NCBI RefSeq assembly: GCF_023702225.1
Contig: NZ_JAMQCO010000001.1
Span: 325,442-389,441, forward strand
Direction of reading: 5' to 3'
Source of the DNA: Aureimonas altamirensis
GTDB taxonomy: Bacteria; Pseudomonadota; Alphaproteobacteria; Rhizobiales; Rhizobiaceae
Length of the DNA: 64,000 bases
A model generated the notes under the pieces. That model ran no database searches. It was not told the DNA's origin and saw only the letters and a program-made list of their open reading frames with translations. Shown here in pieces: positions 34,342 to 42,844 of this stretch. The first letter of the stretch is position 1. Every line of letters starts with the position of its first letter. The position numbers and the translations under genes are program-made.

Positions 34342-35370
34342 CTATGCTTTTTCTACCGGCGCGCCGCCCTGCGCCGACGACGCCAGCAGCATGTCGATCA
34401 AACGGTGGACCAGGAGCGCATCCCGGCCGCTGACGCGCGGCGGTCGCCCCGTCTCCACCGCCGTCAGGAAATCATCCAGGACGGCACGGTGGTTTGCATG
34501 CGAGAAGGCCATCGGGTCCGCTCCGGCCCCGCCATCGGCGCCTTCATCGACAAGGTCCATCGTCGGACCGTCCATGACGGCGATCCGCGCGCTGTCGGCG
34601 CCCAGCCGGATGGAGCCTCTCGTTGCCAGGATCTCGATCTCGTCGCCGAAGCCGGGATAGGCGGCGGTCGTGGCGGATATCGATCCGAGGGCCCCGTTGT
34701 CGAACCGCAGCGCGGCATGGACCAGATCCTCCGTCTCCATCCGGTGCGACCGGCTGGTGGTCGCGAAGGCGACGACGCGGGCAGGCATGCCGGCCAGCGC
34801 GATCAACTGGTCGAGCGTATGGATGGCCTGCGTCAGAAGCACGCCGCCGCCATCGCGGGCCAGCGTGCCGCGCCCCGGCTCGTCGTAATAGGCCTGCGGC
34901 CGCCAGTTGGCGACGCGAGCGGACGCACTCACGATTTCGCCGAGCGCCCCGCTGGCCGAAAGGCGCTGGGCCTCGATCAGCGATGCGCGGTGCCGGCGCT
35001 GCAGCACGACGGCCAGCGTCACCGAAGCGGCCTCTGCCACGGCCACCAGCTCCTCGGCACGAGGCAGGCTCGTCTCCAGTGGTTTTTCCAGAAGGATGTG
35101 CTTGCCGGCCCCTGCCGCGCGGCGGACGAGGTCGAGGTGGGTGGATGGTGGGGTCAGCAGCAGAACGGCGTCGATATCCGGCGCGTGAAGAACGTCGTCG
35201 AGATGGTGCGCCACGGGGAAGCCGTACCGGGCTGCAAAGGCTGCCCGACGCCCGGCCGACGGCGAGTATACCCCGCGTATCGAGACACGATCGGCCAGAT
35301 CCGACAGGCTGGCTGCATGAGGGGCCGATGCCATGCCGAGGCCGACGACCCCCAATCGCAACCTCGACAT
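34342..35370 (-). CDS. Gfo/Idh/MocA family oxidoreductase
   Basis: 342 residues. An N-terminal Rossmann motif (LGVVGLGMASAPHAASL, 5-21), the family EKP motif (HILLEKPLETSL, about 95-106) and a C-terminal alpha/beta domain with DGGGVLLTQAIHTLDQL. The start at 35370 was chosen because GGGAGAGGG lies upstream and the Rossmann fold begins at once. It heads the two-gene uxaC operon. The substrate is unknown; an aldonate/uronate redox step is inferred from context. Confidence 0.91.
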   Translation of the reverse strand: MSRLRLGVVGLGMASAPHAASLSDLADRVSIRGVYSPSAGRRAAFAARYGFPVAHHLDDVLHAPDIDAVLLLTPPSTHLDLVRRAAGAGKHILLEKPLETSLPRAEELVAVAEAASVTLAVVLQRRHRASLIEAQRLSASGALGEIVSASARVANWRPQAYYDEPGRGTLARDGGGVLLTQAIHTLDQLIALAGMPARVVAFATTSRSHRMETEDLVHAALRFDNGALGSISATTAAYPGFGDEIEILATRGSIRLGADSARIAVMDGPTMDLVDEGADGGAGADPMAFSHANHRAVLDDFLTAVETGRPPRVSGRDALLVHRLIDMLLASSAQGGAPVEKA

Positions 35371-35422
35371 CGCACCCTCTCCCTGTACCCGGTTTGATCG
35401 GTACACACTCAGCATATGAATT

Positions 35423-35464
35423 TACAACTTGTATGTTGACATGCGTAAACTCATTCAACAACAT
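35423..35464 (+). promoter_or_regulatory. Candidate GntR/FadR-type operator and promoter of TRAP operon 2
   Basis: TACAACTTGTA (35423-35433) is a palindrome around a single central base, similar in form to FCD-type GntR sites. It abuts ATGTTGACAT (35433-35442), which contains TTGACA (35436-35441). A weak -10 CAACAT follows after 17 bp (35459-35464). The region lies between two divergent hexuronate operons and is the best candidate for their shared control. Confidence 0.45.
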
Positions 35465-35558
35465 CCCAAAATCAAACAAGAAGCCGCCAGTTCCGCCAAG
35501 GACAGAATGCGGCGTCCATCAAAGTCATATGATCTCTTTTGAGATGGGAGGAAACGGC

Positions 35559-36533
35559 ATGTCTTATTCGGGCGTCGCGGCGCGACTTGCGCTCGCATCC
35601 TGGCTGATGATCGGCGCGGCGAGCGCACAGACGGTCCTGAAATCGTCGGATACCCACCCGGACGGCTATCCGACGGTCGAGGGTGTCAAATATTTCGGCG
35701 AGCTGCTCAATGAGCGCACCGGCGGGCGCTATGCCGTCGAGGTCTACCACTCCGCCCAGCTCGGCGAAGAGAAGGATACGATCGAGCAGGTCCGTTCGGG
35801 CGTCATCGAGTTGAACCGCGTGTCGATGGCGCCGTTCAATGGCACCGTGCGCGAGACCATCGTGCCGGCCCTGCCCTATATATTCCGGTCGGAAGACCAC
35901 ATGCACAAGGTGATGGACGGTCCCGTAGGCGACCAGATCAAGGCGGCTTTCGAGCCGGCCGGGCTGGTCGTCCTGGCCTTCTATGATGCGGGCGCGCGCT
36001 CGTTCTACAATTCCAGGAAGCCGATCACCACCGTCGCCGACCTCGCCGGCATGAAGTTCCGCGTCATCCAGTCCGACATCTTCGTCGACATGGCCTCGGC
36101 GCTCGGCGCGAATGCGACGCCGATGCCCTACGGCGAGGTCTACTCGTCCATCGAAACCGGCGTGATCGACGGCGCGGAAAACAACTTCCCGAGCTTCGAC
36201 ACGGCGCGGCATGTCGAAGTCGCCAAATATTTCTCGATGGACGAGCACACCATCCTTCCGGAGGTCTTCGTGATGAACAAGGCGTCCTTCGATGCCCTGG
36301 CACCGGAGGATCAGGAGATATTCCGCCAGGCCGCCGCCGACAGCGTGGCGCGCCAGCGCGAATTGTGGGCCGCCAAGAACGCAGAATCGCGCGCCGCAGT
36401 GGAAGCGGCCGGCGCCGAGATCAACGAGGTCGACAAACAGCCCTTCATCGACGCGATGAAGCCCGTCTACGACAAGCATGTCACCGACCCGGTGCTGAAG
36501 AAGATGGTGGAAGACGTCCAGGCGACGCAGTGA
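35559..36533 (+). CDS. TRAP transporter substrate receptor 2 (DctP family)
   Basis: 324 residues with GGGAGG before the ATG at 35559 and a signal peptide ending at about residue 23 (GAASAQ). Family blocks are VEVYHSAQLGEEKDTIEQV, FYNSRKPITTVADLAGMKFR with the ligand-carboxylate Arg of KFRV, and GVIDGAENNFPSF. It begins the operon that ends in kduI-kduD-kdgF, so the ligand is probably an unsaturated uronate or short unsaturated oligouronide. Confidence 0.94.
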   Translation: MSYSGVAARLALASWLMIGAASAQTVLKSSDTHPDGYPTVEGVKYFGELLNERTGGRYAVEVYHSAQLGEEKDTIEQVRSGVIELNRVSMAPFNGTVRETIVPALPYIFRSEDHMHKVMDGPVGDQIKAAFEPAGLVVLAFYDAGARSFYNSRKPITTVADLAGMKFRVIQSDIFVDMASALGANATPMPYGEVYSSIETGVIDGAENNFPSFDTARHVEVAKYFSMDEHTILPEVFVMNKASFDALAPEDQEIFRQAAADSVARQRELWAAKNAESRAAVEAAGAEINEVDKQPFIDAMKPVYDKHVTDPVLKKMVEDVQATQ

Positions 36534-36606
36534 CGCGAAGCGATCCGCATGGGCGGCGGCTCCGGCGGCCGCCCTTTCACGGCCAGACAACCGAACGGAC
36601 GTCATC

Positions 36607-37197
36607 ATGCGCAGCCTGCCCCAACCTCAAGTGCCGGTCCTGACGCGGCTCAACACCCTTGCTCTCTATATCGCCGGCATCGGCCTGGTGGCCATGACGT
36701 CCATCGTCGGTTGGCAGGTCTTCTGCCGCTACGTCCTCAACGACTCTCCCAGTTGGACCGAACCGGGCGCCGTGATGCTGATGAGCTGGTTCATCATGCT
36801 CGGCGCGGCCGTCGGCGTGCGCGAAAACAACCATCTCGGCTTCGACGTCCTGCTCTACGTCGTGCCGCCCGCCGGCAAGGCGTGGCTGCGGATGATTTCC
36901 GATATCGCCATTCTGCTCTTCGGCGCCGGCATGGTCTGGTACGGCGGCAAGCTCGTCGGCCTGACCTGGGCGACGACGCTTCCCTCGCTCGGTATTTCCG
37001 GAGGCTGGGACTACATCCCGCTGGTCGGCGGCGGCGCCCTCGTCGTGCTGTTCGCGCTGGAGCGCATCGTGCTGCGCCTGCGTGGCGCACCTGTCGACGA
37101 AGTCCTGGACAAGACCGCTCCGGCCGAGATCGCGGTCGAACTCGAAAACATCGAGGACGTGCGACGCGACGCGGCCGCAATCGACAGGACGCGCTGA
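36607..37197 (+). CDS. TRAP transporter small permease 2 (DctQ family)
   Basis: 196 residues with four membrane segments. The DctQ stretch is YVLNDSPSWTEPGAVMLMSW (about 42-61), followed by GAAVGVRENNHLGFDV. The C-terminal tail (about 160-196) is acidic and charged, longer than in the first DctQ. The large permease starts 2 bp after its stop. Confidence 0.92.
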   Translation: MRSLPQPQVPVLTRLNTLALYIAGIGLVAMTSIVGWQVFCRYVLNDSPSWTEPGAVMLMSWFIMLGAAVGVRENNHLGFDVLLYVVPPAGKAWLRMISDIAILLFGAGMVWYGGKLVGLTWATTLPSLGISGGWDYIPLVGGGALVVLFALERIVLRLRGAPVDEVLDKTAPAEIAVELENIEDVRRDAAAIDRTR

Positions 37198-37199
37198 CC

Positions 37200-38480
37200 A
37201 TGGAGCTCTGGATTCTCTTCGGCGTCTTCGTCGTGCTGATGCTCATCGGTACGCCTATCGCCTTCTGCCTCGGCGTGGCCAGCCTTGCCACGGTCGCCTA
37301 TCTCGGCCTGCCGCCGCTGGTGGTGTTCCAGCGGTTGAATTCCGGCATGAGCGTCTTTTCCATGCTGGCCATCCCCTTCTTCATCTATGCCGGTGACCTG
37401 ATGGTGCGCGGTGGCATCGCCGGCCGGATCGTCGCCTTCGCTGCCGCGCTCGTCGGCCATCTGCGCGGCGGCCTCGGCCAGGTGAACATCCTGACATCGA
37501 CGCTGTTCGGAGGCATTTCCGGTTCCGCCGTGGCGGAAGCCGCGGCGGTGGGCGGCATCATGATCCCGCAGATGAAGGCGCGTGGCTACGGTGCGGACTA
37601 CGCGGTCAACATAACCTCGATGGCGGCGCTGATCGCCCTTCTGCTGCCGCCCTCGCACAACATGATCATCTACTCCATCTCGGCCGGCGGCCGCATATCC
37701 ATCGCGGACCTCTTCACGGCCGGCATCGTCCCCGGCCTGCTGCTGGCCGCATCGCTGATGGTCACGGCGTATATCGTCGCCCGTCACAGAGGCTACCCGA
37801 CCGACAGGTTCCAGGGCTTCGTCGCAGCCGCACACCTGCTGGCCCTCGCCATGCCCGGCCTGCTCCTGATCGGCATCATCTTCGGCGGCGTGCGGCTCGG
37901 CATCTTCACCGCCACGGAAAGCTCGTGCATCGCCGTCATCTATGCGCTGCTCGTAACCGTCTTCGTCTATCGCCAGCTCACCTGGGCCGATTTCGTCCAT
38001 GCCACCATGGGCGCCGTCCGCACCACGGCCATGGTGCTGCTGATCATCGGATGCGCCGCGGCCTTTTCGTGGCTGATGGCATTCCTGCGCGTTCCGGCAG
38101 AACTGGTGGCGTGGATGCAGTCGCTGTCGGACAACCCCATCGTCATCCTGCTTCTGCTCAACGTCCTGATGCTGCTTCTGGGCACCTTCATGGACATGGG
38201 CCCGACGATCATCATCACAACGCCCATATTCCTGCCGATCGCCGTTGCCTATGGCGTCGACCCGGTGCATTTCGGGGTCATCATGATCCTCAACTACGGC
38301 ATCGGCCTCAATACGCCGCCCGTGGGCGGGGTCCAGTTCGTCGCCTGTGCGGTGGGGAAGATATCGGTTTGGGAAGCCATGCGCTCGATCTGGCCCTTCT
38401 ACGGGGCCGGCATCGTCGTGCTCTTGCTCGTCACCTATATCCCGGCACTTTCCCTGTGGCTTCCGGCGGCATTTCGGTAG
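37200..38480 (+). CDS. TRAP transporter large permease 2 (DctM family)
   Basis: 426 residues, about twelve membrane segments, with FSMLAIPFFIYAGDLMVRGG, FGGISGSAVAEAAAVGGIM and LNYGIGLNTPPVGGVQFV as DctM signatures. The ATG at 37200 lies directly after the small permease. It differs clearly from DctM1, so the two transporters are not a recent duplication. Confidence 0.95.
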   Translation: MELWILFGVFVVLMLIGTPIAFCLGVASLATVAYLGLPPLVVFQRLNSGMSVFSMLAIPFFIYAGDLMVRGGIAGRIVAFAAALVGHLRGGLGQVNILTSTLFGGISGSAVAEAAAVGGIMIPQMKARGYGADYAVNITSMAALIALLLPPSHNMIIYSISAGGRISIADLFTAGIVPGLLLAASLMVTAYIVARHRGYPTDRFQGFVAAAHLLALAMPGLLLIGIIFGGVRLGIFTATESSCIAVIYALLVTVFVYRQLTWADFVHATMGAVRTTAMVLLIIGCAAAFSWLMAFLRVPAELVAWMQSLSDNPIVILLLLNVLMLLLGTFMDMGPTIIITTPIFLPIAVAYGVDPVHFGVIMILNYGIGLNTPPVGGVQFVACAVGKISVWEAMRSIWPFYGAGIVVLLLVTYIPALSLWLPAAFR

Positions 38481-38492
38481 AAGGGATGCGGC

Positions 38493-39296
38493 ATGGCCGG
38501 CGGGATCGCGGAAACAGGCCCGGAGCGCGCAGCGCGACCATCGGACACCGGGCGCAAGCCACGGCTGTCGGAAACCGTGGCGCGCACATTGCGCGGCCAG
38601 ATCATGGCGGGCGAGTTCGAGGCGGGCGCGCGGCTGCCCAGCGAAAGCCGCCTGACGGAACTGTTCGGCGTCAGCCGCACCGTGATCCGCGAAGCGGTAG
38701 CGGCGCTTGCGGCGGACGGCCTGCTGGAGCCACGCCACGGTGCCGGCGTGTTCGTCCTGGCCCATCGCAGCCGGATCATCGGCCCCATCTCGTCGGACGT
38801 CGGAAACCGGATCAGCCAGGCGATCAACGTGCTGGAAGTCCGCATGGGCATCGAGATCGAAAGCGCCGGCCTGGCGGCAGAGCGGCGCAACACCTCTCAG
38901 GAAGCGCGCATCCACGAAGCCTTCTTCGATTTCGAGGATGCGCTGCGACAGGGGGCGGACACGGGCAAGGCGGACTTCGCCTTCCATCGCGAGATCGCCT
39001 CCGCCACCAACAACCCCTTCTATGTCGAGGTGCTGGACGCCCTCGGCGACAGGACGATCCCCTGCGATCGCAGCTCGCCCTTCTACTCGCCGGAACTGCT
39101 GTCCGCCGATTACCTTGCCGGCCTCCAGCGAGAGCATCTGGCGATCCTGCAGGCGATCTCGGCGAAGGATCCGGGCGCAGCCAGGCGCGCCATGCGCGCT
39201 CATCTCGGCGCCGCCCAGAACCGCTACCGGCAACGCCTTGCCGGTCAGCAGGCCGATTACCTCACCACGCTGCCGGACAAGCCCGGCGGCACCTGA
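38493..39296 (+). CDS. FadR-subfamily (FCD) GntR regulator 2
   Basis: 267 residues: winged helix (LRGQIMAGEFEAGARLPSES then SRTVIREAVAALAADGLLEP, about 31-75) and FCD domain (DFAFHREIASATNNPF, REHLAILQAI). The C terminus resembles regulators of galactonate/uronate catabolism. It sits inside the transporter-catabolic operon and probably controls it in response to a uronate intermediate. Confidence 0.91.
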   Translation: MAGGIAETGPERAARPSDTGRKPRLSETVARTLRGQIMAGEFEAGARLPSESRLTELFGVSRTVIREAVAALAADGLLEPRHGAGVFVLAHRSRIIGPISSDVGNRISQAINVLEVRMGIEIESAGLAAERRNTSQEARIHEAFFDFEDALRQGADTGKADFAFHREIASATNNPFYVEVLDALGDRTIPCDRSSPFYSPELLSADYLAGLQREHLAILQAISAKDPGAARRAMRAHLGAAQNRYRQRLAGQQADYLTTLPDKPGGT

Positions 39297-39316
39297 AACC
39301 CAACCTCGGAAGCGCC

Positions 39317-40150
39317 ATGACACTCGACTTCACCAGCCGCAACGCCATCGACCCGGCGGCGGCCGCCGCGATGGACACCGACCGCCTGCGGGAGAATTTC
39401 CATCTCGGCAGCCTTTTCAAGGCCGGGACGGTCTCCCTCGTCTACACGCATTACGATCGCATGGTCGTGGGCGGCGTGGTGCCGGTCGGCGCGGTGCTCG
39501 AGCTACCCCCTGTCAAACCGATGGGCACGGCAAGCTTCCTCGAGCGGCGCGAACTGGTGGTCGTCAATATCGGCGGCACCGGCGCCGTCGACGTGTCGGG
39601 CGTGTCCTATCCGTTGGGCACGCGGGACATGCTCTATGTCGGCCTCGGTGAAACGGTGACGTTCTCATCCGACGATCCCGGCAGGCCGGCGAAGTTCTAT
39701 ATTCTGTCCGCCCCCGCCCATCGCAAGTGCCCCACCGTGCGCATCGGCATCGACCAGGCGAAACGGCTCGACCTCGGCAGCGCCGAAACCTCCAACGAGC
39801 GCTCGATCTTCCAGTTCACCACGACCATCGAGACGTGCCAGCTGGTGGCCGGCATGACGCAATTGGCGAAGGGCTCGGTCTGGAACACCATGCCGGCGCA
39901 TGTCCACGATCGGCGGATGGAGGCCTATCTGTATTTCGACCTGCCGGAAGACGCGCGCATCTTCCACTTCATGGGCGAGCCGTCGCAGACGCGGCATCTG
40001 GTGATGGCCAAAGAAGAGGCCGTCATCTCGCCGCCATGGTCGATCCATTCGGGGTGCGGAACGGCCAGCTACGCCTTCATCTGGGCGATGGCCGGCGACA
40101 ATATCGACTATACCGATGTCGACAAGGTGAACCTCGGAGACATGCGTTGA
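39317..40150 (+). CDS. kduI: 5-dehydro-4-deoxy-D-glucuronate isomerase
   Basis: 277 residues, matching the KduI length of 278 in E. coli. It converts 5-keto-4-deoxyuronate (DKI) to 2,5-diketo-3-deoxygluconate. Family blocks are NFHLGSLFKAGTVSLVYTHY (about 27-46), and the Zn-site region NTMPAHVHDRRMEAYLYFDL. KduD follows with a four-base overlap, and KdgF after it supplies the substrate. Confidence 0.95.
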   Translation: MTLDFTSRNAIDPAAAAAMDTDRLRENFHLGSLFKAGTVSLVYTHYDRMVVGGVVPVGAVLELPPVKPMGTASFLERRELVVVNIGGTGAVDVSGVSYPLGTRDMLYVGLGETVTFSSDDPGRPAKFYILSAPAHRKCPTVRIGIDQAKRLDLGSAETSNERSIFQFTTTIETCQLVAGMTQLAKGSVWNTMPAHVHDRRMEAYLYFDLPEDARIFHFMGEPSQTRHLVMAKEEAVISPPWSIHSGCGTASYAFIWAMAGDNIDYTDVDKVNLGDMR

Positions 40151-40908
40151 GCGCGCCGGGGGCCTTCAGCCTGGCCGGCCGGCGAATTGCCGTCACGGGC
40201 GCCAATACCGGCATCGGACAGGGCATCGCGGTTGCCGTCGCACGGGCCGGCGGATCGGTGGTCGGCATCGGACGCTCGTCCATGGACGAGACCGCGCGCC
40301 TCGTCGAGGCGGAAGGCGTATCCTTTGCGGCCCGTATGGCCGACCTGTCAGTCCCGTCCGCCGGCGTCGCCTGCATCGAGGCCCTCGTGCGGGACGGGCC
40401 TCTGGACGGCCTCGTCAACAATGCCGGCATCATCCGTCGCGCCGACGCGGCAGACCTTTCGGAAGCGGACTGGGACGACGTGGTCGACGTCAACCTGAAA
40501 TCGGTCTTCCTTCTGTCGCAGGCCTACGGGCGCGTGCTGCTGTCACGCGGGACGCAGGGCCGCATCGTCAACATCGCCTCGCTCCTCTCGTTCCAGGGCG
40601 GTATCCGGGTTGCCTCCTACACCGCCTCGAAGCATGGCGTCCTCGGGCTGACGCGCCTGCTCGCCAACGAGTGGGCATCGCGCGGCATCAACGTGAACGC
40701 CGTCGCCCCCGGCTATATCGAGACGAACAACACCGAGGCGCTCCGACACGACCCAGCCCGCAGCAAGGCCATACTGGAGCGGATACCGGCCGGCCGCTGG
40801 GGCCGGCCCGGCGATATCGGCGATGCCGTCGTGTTCCTGCTGGCGCCCGCCTCGTCCTACATTCACGGGGCCGTCCTGCCGGTAGACGGCGGCTGGCTTG
40901 CGAGGTGA
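40147..40908 (+). CDS. kduD: 2-dehydro-3-deoxy-D-gluconate 5-dehydrogenase (SDR)
   Basis: 253 residues, identical in length to E. coli KduD. The start is TTG at 40147, overlapping the kduI stop as TTGA. SDR features are TGANTGIGQG (cofactor), NNAG (about 88-91), the catalytic Ser in VNIASLLSFQGG and YTASKHGV (Tyr and Lys). It reduces 2,5-diketo-3-deoxygluconate to KDG. KduD enzymes can also act on related uronate intermediates. Confidence 0.94.
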   Translation: MSAPGAFSLAGRRIAVTGANTGIGQGIAVAVARAGGSVVGIGRSSMDETARLVEAEGVSFAARMADLSVPSAGVACIEALVRDGPLDGLVNNAGIIRRADAADLSEADWDDVVDVNLKSVFLLSQAYGRVLLSRGTQGRIVNIASLLSFQGGIRVASYTASKHGVLGLTRLLANEWASRGINVNAVAPGYIETNNTEALRHDPARSKAILERIPAGRWGRPGDIGDAVVFLLAPASSYIHGAVLPVDGGWLAR

Positions 40909-40912
40909 CGCC

Positions 40913-41248
40913 ATGAACCGAAACGCATTCGTATCACTTGCCGATGGCGGAGCATGGCAGGCGACGCCGGACGGCAACCGCCGCCGGATCCGCTGCCATA
41001 CGCCCGAGCTGATGATGGTGGAGTTCGCCTTCGAGAAGGGCGGCGAGGGCTGGGTGCACGCGCATCCTCACGTCCAGTCCAGCTTCGTCGCGGAGGGCGT
41101 CTTCGACGTGACCATCGACGGGCGTACCGAAAGGCTGCAGGCCGGCGACGGCTTCATCGTGCCCTCCGGTGTGCCGCATGGCGTGAAGGCCCTGGAGAAA
41201 GGCCGCCTCATCGACAATTTCACGCCGATGCGGGAAGATTTTCTCTGA
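40913..41248 (+). CDS. kdgF: KdgF-type cupin, unsaturated uronate ring opening
   Basis: 111 residues with one cupin barrel. The motif EGWVHAHPHVQSSFVAEGVF carries the metal His residues, followed by GDGFIVPSGVPHGV and the KdgF-type C terminus NFTPMREDFL. KdgF converts 4,5-unsaturated monouronates to the linear 5-keto-4-deoxyuronate used by KduI. It lies directly after kduD, which supports the call. The start at 40913 is 2 bp after the kduD stop. Confidence 0.9.
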   Translation: MNRNAFVSLADGGAWQATPDGNRRRIRCHTPELMMVEFAFEKGGEGWVHAHPHVQSSFVAEGVFDVTIDGRTERLQAGDGFIVPSGVPHGVKALEKGRLIDNFTPMREDFL

Positions 41249-41267
41249 GGCGTTTCCGGCCGCGGAT

Positions 41268-42089
41268 TCAGTCGTCCAGCCGAAAGACGAGGTCGGCGAT
41301 TGCATCCGGCGTTCCGGGCGTGAACGAAGCCTCCCGCGTGGGCAGCAGGACAGAACTTTCGACGCCGAGATCGTCGAGTTGGAAGGGCGTTCCGTAGCCA
41401 TGTTCCAGATGGCCTCGCCCGATGGTACCGATGACACGATGGCCGGGCAGTTCTTTCAGCGTATCGGCGATGGCGCAGGCGAAGGCGCGGTCCCACGTCT
41501 GCTGCGCACGCACGAAACGGTCGAACTCCGGAGCGTCCGGGGAAGCGAACCGCCCGGGCAGCGGAGCGCGGCGGGTGATGGCATGGAGATATCTGCGATA
41601 ACTGTCGCTGGCCGGCCGGGCCGGGGTGATCCCTTCCCGCTCGGTCTCTTCGATCGCATCCCAGCCAAGCCGGCCAACCTTGCTGACAAGCGGCCGCTCG
41701 CAGTTCAACGCGCGCATCGGCACACGCATCTCCCGGCAGAAGTGGAACAGCGGCCAGTAGAGTTCGGCCGGGAAACCCCAGACCCGGCTCCAGCCGACCT
41801 GATCCAGAAACGCTTCGGCCGAGAGCCCGCCGTCCACCCATAGGTCGAGCACCGGTTGCACCCGGCGCGGAAACATCTCGAACCCCATCGCGACAGGGTC
41901 GCCCAGTGCCATGAGCCCGGCAGAAACATGAAGCTGCCAGCGGTGGCCGGCTGCATCGTCATGCGTTTCGCCCAGAAGCATGACCGGCTTGCGCGCCGCA
42001 GCGCGAAGGGCGGCCGCATGTGGCACGACGCGTATCGACACGGCGTCCACCCAGCTTGCGGCCGGATGCGGAAGTGCGCCTGCGTTCAA
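41268..42089 (-). CDS. ChaN-like (DUF399) haem-binding-family protein
   Basis: 273 residues starting at TTG 42089, which overlaps the HemS-like stop as TTGA. The DUF399 blocks are present: VMLLGETHDDAAGHRWQLHV (about 36-55), GFEMFPRRVQPVLD and IGRGHLEHGYGTP. Typical ChaN is a haem-binding lipoprotein, but no signal peptide or lipobox is seen here, so this form is probably cytoplasmic. It is the last gene of the haem-type operon. Confidence 0.85.
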   Translation of the reverse strand: MNAGALPHPAASWVDAVSIRVVPHAAALRAAARKPVMLLGETHDDAAGHRWQLHVSAGLMALGDPVAMGFEMFPRRVQPVLDLWVDGGLSAEAFLDQVGWSRVWGFPAELYWPLFHFCREMRVPMRALNCERPLVSKVGRLGWDAIEETEREGITPARPASDSYRRYLHAITRRAPLPGRFASPDAPEFDRFVRAQQTWDRAFACAIADTLKELPGHRVIGTIGRGHLEHGYGTPFQLDDLGVESSVLLPTREASFTPGTPDAIADLVFRLDD

Positions 42090-42844
42090 CTGGCGTGCTT
42101 CCGTTCGGCCAGCATGGCCAGTGTCGCATCCGCTCCACGAATGTAGAGACCGATCGGCAGATCTTCGGCATCCAGCGCGACGAGACGCGCCGTATCCGCT
42201 TGCCAACGCCACCGCGCGACGGAACCGCCGCGCAGATGAAGGTGGAACGAGTCGGTCATGACGTTGGCGAAGCCCATCCCGCTGCTGACCTTTTCGATCG
42301 GTCCGCGCCAGCTCTGCGTGAACCCCGCGCGCTCCAGCAGCAGTTCCACCGTGTCGCCCGACCGGCGCAAGGCATCCAGCAGCAGGAAGCCGGGATCGTC
42401 GTCGGCAAGGTCGCGTCTGTCGGGGCGCGGAACGGCGGCGGCGGCGCCCGCCTCCTCTGCCGGAATACCGCCGAAAGCCTGGTCGAACTCTTGCCGGCCG
42501 TCCAGAACCACGATGCTCAGGATCGGCTCTCCCCGCTCGTCTCCGAACTCCAGACGCGGCATGGCCTTGTCCCCCATCGCGGCCGTGAAATCGGCCGTGA
42601 TGGATGCCACCTCGACAAGATCGAGCTCTCCCGCGTGGGCGTCTCCCTCGAGGCGGGCGCGACCATCGGCGATGACGACCGCTTCGACGCGGCCGATCCG
42701 CTCGTGCGTCACGCCCTTGTGCTTGCCGATCGCCATGATGCGGCCGAGCCCGGTCAGCAGTGGCAGGACGTCATCCGGCGCGGCGTTCAGGCGACGGCGA
42801 TCGGTTGGGCGGGAGGTTTCCATGAAGCTTCTTTCGTGGGTCAT
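42086..42844 (-). CDS. Compact HemS/HmuS-like haem utilisation protein
   Basis: 252 residues from ATG 42844 (ATGA overlap with the ABC gene), or 245 from 42823, which has a better AAAGAAG upstream. It contains one HemS-like N-terminal motif set (LGRIMAIGKHKGVTHERIG) and the C-terminal motif GPIEKVSSGMGFANVMTDSF followed by HLHLRGG, which match the two conserved regions of HemS/HmuS. Usual HmuS is about 350 residues, so the middle is shortened. The role is cytoplasmic haem handling, inferred from family and operon. Confidence 0.78.
   Translation of the reverse strand: MTHERSFMETSRPTDRRRLNAAPDDVLPLLTGLGRIMAIGKHKGVTHERIGRVEAVVIADGRARLEGDAHAGELDLVEVASITADFTAAMGDKAMPRLEFGDERGEPILSIVVLDGRQEFDQAFGGIPAEEAGAAAAVPRPDRRDLADDDPGFLLLDALRRSGDTVELLLERAGFTQSWRGPIEKVSSGMGFANVMTDSFHLHLRGGSVARWRWQADTARLVALDAEDLPIGLYIRGADATLAMLAERKHAS

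Noticed and set aside
37011-39323. Long minus-strand open frame opposite the DctM2 and regulator genes
   Set aside because: It spans two well-supported plus-strand genes and has shadow-type composition.
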